This document shows, in pieces, positions 60,183-64,000 of a stretch of DNA of 64,000 nucleotides. The position numbers and the translations under genes were made by a program. Where the stretch lies: contig MKVM01000001.1 of the NCBI GenBank assembly GCA_001898835.1, forward strand, positions 392,233 to 456,232. Reading direction: 5' to 3'. Within the stretch, counting starts at the first letter, position 1. Every line of letters begins with the position of its first letter. Under the pieces are notes generated by a model, which had not been told where the DNA came from, did no database searches, and saw only the letters and a program-made list of their open reading frames with translations. This DNA comes from Micrococcales bacterium 72-143 (GTDB taxonomy: Bacteria > Actinomycetota > Actinomycetes > Actinomycetales > Microbacteriaceae).

Positions 60183-60255
60183 GGCCCGGCACCTCGCACA
60201 CGTCACCCTCGCAGGCGACCGCGTCGGGGTCGCCGAGCGGAATGAGGCCGCTCAC
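60157..60255 (-). CDS. 32-residue microprotein with paired cysteines
   Basis: A short frame, MSGLIPLGDPDAVACEGDVC at the start, whose two cysteines (C-x4-C, DAVACEGDVCEVPG) stand in a clean pattern. The GTG overlaps the stop of the DsbA-like gene upstream (GTGA). It overlaps the 3' end of the YbaK gene by 26 bp. I seem to recall similar tails downstream of this DsbA gene in related genomes, but cannot confirm. Confidence 0.45.
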   Translation of the reverse strand: MSGLIPLGDPDAVACEGDVCEVPGLSAPEPPR

Positions 60256-60920
60256 GAGGCGGCCCCCGCATCCGCCGTCTCCTTCTCGGCCGCGACCTGA
60301 CGCAGCACCTCGGCGAAGGTGGCGGGCTCCTGCGCGCCCGAGACCCCGTACTTGCGGTCGATGACGAAGAACGGCACACCCTGGATGCCGAACTCCTGCG
60401 CGACGGCCTGGTCCTCACGCACGTCGGCGAGGTGCTCGTCGGACTCGAGCGAGCGGACGACGTCGTCGCGGTCGAAGCCGAGCTCGGCGGCGAGGTCGGC
60501 GAGGTCCTCCACGCGGCCCACGTGGCGGCCCTCCTCGAAGTAGGCGCGCAGCAGGCGTTCCTTCATCTCGAGCTGGCGCCCGCGCAGCTTCGCGTAGTGC
60601 AGCAGCTGGTGCGCCTTGACGGTGTTGGTGTGCTGCAGCGCGTCGTAGTCGTAGTTCAGCCCGACGGTGGACGCGATGCCCGTGACGCGCTCGATCATCT
60701 GCTTCGCGGTGGATTCCGGGATGCCCTTGTGCTGCGCGAGGAACTCGAACTCGCTGCCGTCGAAGTCGACGGGGGTGTCGGGCGAGAGCTCGAAGGAGTG
60801 GTACTCGATCTCGACCGGCACGCCGGCCTCGGCGGCGCCCGCCTCGAACCGGCGCTTGCCGATGAAGCACCACGGGCACGCGATGTCGGACCAGATGTCG
60901 ATCTTGAGGGGTTCGGCCAT
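60252..60920 (-). CDS. DsbA-family oxidoreductase (FrnE-like)
   Basis: A 222-residue cytoplasmic thioredoxin-fold protein with an inserted helical domain. The active site is CPWC (Cys15 and Cys18) at the end of the first strand (IDIWSDIACPWCFIGKRRFE); the cis-Pro loop is FGIQGVPFFVIDRKYGVSGA. No signal peptide is present. FrnE members are disulfide isomerases linked to oxidative stress; the partner here is unknown. Confidence 0.9.
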   Translation of the reverse strand: MAEPLKIDIWSDIACPWCFIGKRRFEAGAAEAGVPVEIEYHSFELSPDTPVDFDGSEFEFLAQHKGIPESTAKQMIERVTGIASTVGLNYDYDALQHTNTVKAHQLLHYAKLRGRQLEMKERLLRAYFEEGRHVGRVEDLADLAAELGFDRDDVVRSLESDEHLADVREDQAVAQEFGIQGVPFFVIDRKYGVSGAQEPATFAEVLRQVAAEKETADAGAAS

Positions 60921-60988
60921 ACCGGCGACAACCCGTCGACCGATGCGGCTATTCCCGTGCGCCCCGCCGAACCGCCGCGGCCCGCGGT

Positions 60989-61029
60989 GCGGGGTACGCT
61001 CGAAAGCGCGCGGGGTACGCTCGAAAGCG
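60989..61029. repeat. two-copy tandem repeat with 21-bp period
   Basis: GCGGGGTACGCTCGAAAGCG occurs at 60989-61008 and again at 61010-61029. It lies in the 157-bp gap between the DsbA-like and sugar-nucleotide dehydrogenase genes. No function is evident. Confidence 0.6.
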
Positions 61030-61077
61030 TCCGCCGGGAGCCGGAGTTCCCGATAAACCCCGGACCCCGGCGGAACC

Positions 61078-62430
61078 TCAGGACCGCGCGACCCCGACCC
61101 CGGCGGGGCGTCCGAGAGCGCGGTACTCCCACCCGGCGGCACGGTAGCGGGCGACGTCGAGGGCGCTGCGGCCGTCGACGATGCGGCGGTGGGCGACGAG
61201 CACGCCCATGTCGTCCGGATCGGCCGAGACGAACTCGGCCCATTCGGTCAGCAGCAGCACGACGTCGGCCTCGTTCACCGCCTCGGCGAGCGAAGCGGCG
61301 TAGTCCAGGTCCGGATAGGCACGGTGCGCGTTCGCGTTGGCCTTCGGGTCGTACACGACGACGCTGGCCCCCTCGAGGTAGAGCAGTCGCGCCACATCGA
61401 GGGCGGGTGCGTCGCGCACGTCGTCCGAGTCCGGCTTGAAGGCTGCTCCGAGCGCCGCGACCCGCACTCCGCGGAGGTCAGGGCCGGCGAGCTCACGTAC
61501 GAGGTCGACCGTGCGCGAGCGCCGCCGGAGGTTGATCTGGTCGACCTCGTGCAGGAAGCTCACCGCGGCGCTCACGCCGAGTTCCTCGGCGCGGGCGCGG
61601 AACGCGCGGATGTCCTTGGGGAGGCAGCCTCCGCCGAAGCCGAGGCCCGGTTTCAGGAAGCGTCCGCCGATGCGGTCGTCGTAGCTGAGCGCGGAGGCGA
61701 GCAACGACACGTCGGCTCCCGTGGCCTCGCACACCTCCGCCATCGCGTTGATAAACGAGATCTTGGTGGCGAGGAACGAGTTCGCCGCGACCTTCACGAG
61801 CTCCGCGGTCGCGAGGTCGGCGACGATCACCGGAACGCCTTCGTCGAGCAGCGGGGCGTAGGCCGCTCGCAACATCCCCTCGGCGCGGGCGCTCTGGACG
61901 CCGAACACCAGGCGGTCGGGATGCAGGGTGTCCGCCACGGCGAACCCCTCACGCAGGAACTCGGGGTTCCAGGCGACCTCGACGCCGGGGCCCGCGACCT
62001 CCGCGACGAGGGCCGTGAGGCGCTGCGCGGTTCCGACCGGCACGGTCGACTTGCCGACGATGAGCGCGTCGCACGCCACACGCCGCGCGAGCTCGGTGAA
62101 CGCGGCGTCGACGTAGCGGAGGTCGGCGGCATCCGATCCGGCGGACTGCGGCGTGCCGACGCACACGAAGTGCACCTCGCCGAACGCGACGGCCTCGTCG
62201 AAGTCGGTCGTGAAGCGCAGCCTGCCCGTGGCGAGCGTGTCGCCGAGCAGCGTGTCGAGACCCGGCTCGTAGAACGGCAGGCGTCCGGAGGCGAGCGCGT
62301 CGATCTTCGCGGGGTCGACATCGACGGCCAGCACCTCGAAGCCGAGGTGGGCCATGCAGACGGCCTGGGTGGCTCCGAGGTAACCGGTGCCGATGACGGT
62401 CATGCGCGGTGCGGGGGGTCGGTGGTTCAC
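61078..62430 (-). CDS. UDP-glucose/GDP-mannose dehydrogenase family (probable UDP-glucose 6-dehydrogenase)
   Basis: Oxidises a nucleotide sugar in two NAD-dependent steps to a uronic acid. The 450-residue protein has the NAD loop VIGTGYLGATQAVCMAHLG, GKSTVPVGTA, WNPEFLREG and the catalytic Cys269 in LGFGGGCLPKD. UDP-glucose is the most likely substrate but not proven. The GTG at 62430 follows AAAGGA by 7 nt; an ATG at 62403 is the alternative. The neighbouring beta-helix gene suggests exopolysaccharide metabolism. Confidence 0.9.
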   Translation of the reverse strand: MNHRPPAPRMTVIGTGYLGATQAVCMAHLGFEVLAVDVDPAKIDALASGRLPFYEPGLDTLLGDTLATGRLRFTTDFDEAVAFGEVHFVCVGTPQSAGSDAADLRYVDAAFTELARRVACDALIVGKSTVPVGTAQRLTALVAEVAGPGVEVAWNPEFLREGFAVADTLHPDRLVFGVQSARAEGMLRAAYAPLLDEGVPVIVADLATAELVKVAANSFLATKISFINAMAEVCEATGADVSLLASALSYDDRIGGRFLKPGLGFGGGCLPKDIRAFRARAEELGVSAAVSFLHEVDQINLRRRSRTVDLVRELAGPDLRGVRVAALGAAFKPDSDDVRDAPALDVARLLYLEGASVVVYDPKANANAHRAYPDLDYAASLAEAVNEADVVLLLTEWAEFVSADPDDMGVLVAHRRIVDGRSALDVARYRAAGWEYRALGRPAGVGVARS

Positions 62431-62627
62431 GGTACGTCCTTTGCGTCAGGAGTGTCCGAGATCTCAACTGACGCCACATATCGGGTGGTGACGCAATCCT
62501 CATCGACCGTAGCTGTGCCCGATGCCGGGGGCGGCTGGGCAGCCAACAGTTGCTGCGCCCAAGGTGGCAGGGGGGGCGCCGGGTGTCAATACCCTGTGGC
62601 CCCCGAACGGGGAGGTTTTACCTCGCG

Positions 62628-64000
62628 TTAACGCAGCGCCACCGTGCGCGCCGTCGCCGATGCGGCGACGACCCGGATGACGAGCGGGATCGTCGCGACC
62701 CCGCCGTTCGTCGTGACGACCTGGGCGCTCGTCGCGTAGCTGCCCGAGGGAACGCCCGTGAGGTCCCAGGAGACCATCCACCGACCGCTCGCCCGGGTGC
62801 CGCGCACGACCGTGCGAGCTGCGATCGGGACGGTGAACGAGGCGGCCGCGATGCCCTTCGATGCGAAGTACGCGTCGATCCCGGGGATGTCGGAGCTCGC
62901 GCCGGCCTCGGCGGGGAGGATGAGCGTCGCGCCCGACGAGGACGAACCACCTCCCGCCGCCGGCGGCGTGGGCGCCGGCACCGCCCCGAGCGTCGCGCCG
63001 GGCACGCTGTCGGCTCCTGCCAAGCGCGGATCGAGCCCCTGGTCGTCGATGTCGAGCACCGCGGTCGCGACCGAGCCGGACGCCTCGATGCGGGCCTGCG
63101 TGGGCGTCACGAGGTGCAGGTCTCCGCCGGCGCGATCGCGGAAGTCGACGGCGCCGTAGCGTGTGCCGTTCACGCCGAGCGAGGCCGGCTGCGCGCATCC
63201 GGTCGGATTCCATCCCAGGATGACGGAGTTGCCGAGCGGCGCCGCGCAGTCGGACAGATAGCCCACTATGTTCCGGTCGGCGACGAGCCCCGGCGACGCG
63301 ATGAGACGCGTCGAGCCGTCCAGGATGGTGTTGCTGCGCAGCACGAGGCCGCTGATCTTCGGCGGGCGGAGGTCGACCGCCGAGCCGCCGCCGCACAGCG
63401 CGGAGCGCACCACGCAGCCCTGGATGAAGTTCGACTCGATGACGATGTCGGTCATCCCGGCGCCGCCCCCGGGCGAGAGGATGATGCCCGCGTTGTAGCA
63501 GTTCCCCAGGCGGTTGCCGCGGACGGTCACGCGGGCGCTGTCGAAGATCTGGAGGCAGTCCGCGTGGTAGCCGTTGTCGCTCGACTGGTCGTAGTCGTGC
63601 ACCTCGTTGCCCTCGATGAGCACGTCGGATGCGTTCCCGACCTGGATGCCGTCGATCGAGTGGCCGCCCTCGAAGAGCGAGTCGGCGACCGTGATCTGCG
63701 CTGCACGGAGGAACAGGCCTCCCCCGTCGAAGTGCATCCCGGTGAGCCGGGAACCGGTCGAGCCGGGATTGAGATAGAAGGTCGTCACCACCCGCAGCCC
63801 GCTCCACACGACGTGGGGTGCCGTGGTGCGCACCCGCGTGAGCGTCACGTCGGCACCGGGGGCGGCCTGCACGGTGAGCGGCTGGGCGGCCGTGCCTCCC
63901 CCGCCGGCGACCACGAGATCCGGGTAGCTGCCCGACACGAGCAGCACGCTGCCTCCGGCGCTGGCCCCGCTCACGGCGGTGGGCACCGCGCAGGGCTCCG
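62628..64000 (-). CDS. parallel beta-helix repeat protein, N-terminus outside window
   Basis: The frame remains open to the right edge, so at least 457 residues are visible and the start is missing. Successive turns of a right-handed beta-helix are evident (ITVADSLFEGGHSIDGIQVG, DVLIEGNEVHDYDQSSDNGY, RVTVRGNRLGNCYNAGIILS), the fold of pectate lyases, epimerases and other polysaccharide-active proteins. A Pro/Ala/Gly/Ser linker (about 340-355 of the visible part) leads to a final beta-rich domain. The start with a PCAVPTAVSG-like segment fits a secreted protein. The 62431-62627 gap holds a small CCCC/GGGG hairpin and no gene. Confidence 0.8.
   Translation of the reverse strand, partial: EPCAVPTAVSGASAGGSVLLVSGSYPDLVVAGGGGTAAQPLTVQAAPGADVTLTRVRTTAPHVVWSGLRVVTTFYLNPGSTGSRLTGMHFDGGGLFLRAAQITVADSLFEGGHSIDGIQVGNASDVLIEGNEVHDYDQSSDNGYHADCLQIFDSARVTVRGNRLGNCYNAGIILSPGGGAGMTDIVIESNFIQGCVVRSALCGGGSAVDLRPPKISGLVLRSNTILDGSTRLIASPGLVADRNIVGYLSDCAAPLGNSVILGWNPTGCAQPASLGVNGTRYGAVDFRDRAGGDLHLVTPTQARIEASGSVATAVLDIDDQGLDPRLAGADSVPGATLGAVPAPTPPAAGGGSSSSGATLILPAEAGASSDIPGIDAYFASKGIAAASFTVPIAARTVVRGTRASGRWMVSWDLTGVPSGSYATSAQVVTTNGGVATIPLVIRVVAASATARTVALR

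Noticed and set aside
62584-62589. TTGACA on the minus strand as promoter for the sugar-nucleotide dehydrogenase gene
   Set aside because: The expected -10 position reads CACCTT; no matching hexamer follows at suitable spacing.

Overview
The window is high-GC DNA from an actinobacterium, most likely a member of the Microbacteriaceae (Micrococcales). The indications are very high GC at third codon positions, the order regulator-fabD-fabH-acpP-fabF followed by a DUF3145 gene, a homodimeric-type pyruvate dehydrogenase E1, actinobacterial families (DUF1684, SCO7613-type membrane protein, polyphosphate glucokinase, AhpE-like peroxiredoxin), a type A RNase P RNA, and many starts that sit 6-8 nt after a -10-like hexamer, as in leaderless actinobacterial mRNAs. 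The genus is inferred, not shown.

Layout. 1-6.4 kb (+ strand): 3' part of glutamate dehydrogenase, a YhhN membrane protein, panB, a DUF72 protein, an acetyltransferase, methionine aminopeptidase, polyphosphate glucokinase and a cold shock protein, with one small minus-strand gene (4180-4350). 6.4-12.8 kb (- strand): rnpB, a COG1579 coiled-coil protein that has lost its zinc cysteines, a Nif3-like protein, a cytosine-permease-like transporter with a very long disordered N-terminus, an EamA transporter, tRNA-Val and a peroxiredoxin. 12.9-20.5 kb (+): aceE, a PucR-type regulator, then fabD-fabH-acpP-fabF, so acetyl-CoA supply and fatty acid synthesis sit together. 20.5-26.5 kb (-): small protein, DUF3145, an exonuclease/DNA polymerase, and an aldehyde dehydrogenase module (DUF779, dehydrogenase, GAF regulator). 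26.5-32.2 kb: VanZ, DUF1684, a 1244-residue membrane protein and a glutaredoxin.

32.18-38.59 kb is a 6.4-kb integrated element. It lies between 43-bp direct repeats made of the 3' end of a tRNA(CAT) gene. It carries a tyrosine integrase with an excisionase-like protein next to the intact tRNA, a serine recombinase, a tight operon of small uncharacterised proteins headed by two helix-turn-helix proteins, and two uncharacterised genes at the far end. It has no recognisable replication, conjugation or virion genes. A 23-bp direct repeat near each end would flank the junction in the circular form, as arm-type integrase sites do.

38.6-47.7 kb (mostly -): a membrane protein, a family 4 glycosyltransferase, a DMT transporter, peptide deformylase (+), AzlCD with an orphan histidine kinase, a SHOCT protein and a LuxR-type two-component pair. 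A perfect 16-bp palindrome lies upstream of the pair, with a diverged copy upstream of the SHOCT gene. tRNA-Asn follows. 47.7-55.0 kb (-): an oligopeptide-type ABC importer operon with an extra ATPase and a lactonase-fold protein. 55.2-60.9 kb: dnaG, dgt, dusB, YbaK (+), a microprotein and a FrnE-like DsbA protein. 61.1-64 kb (-): a UDP-glucose-dehydrogenase-type enzyme and a parallel beta-helix protein cut by the window edge.

A second theme is a small family of intergenic paired hairpins (20651-20714, 27035-27096, 57198-57260). Each has a different but fully complementary stem around a conserved loop, and each lies 0-8 nt beyond the stop codon of a minus-strand gene.
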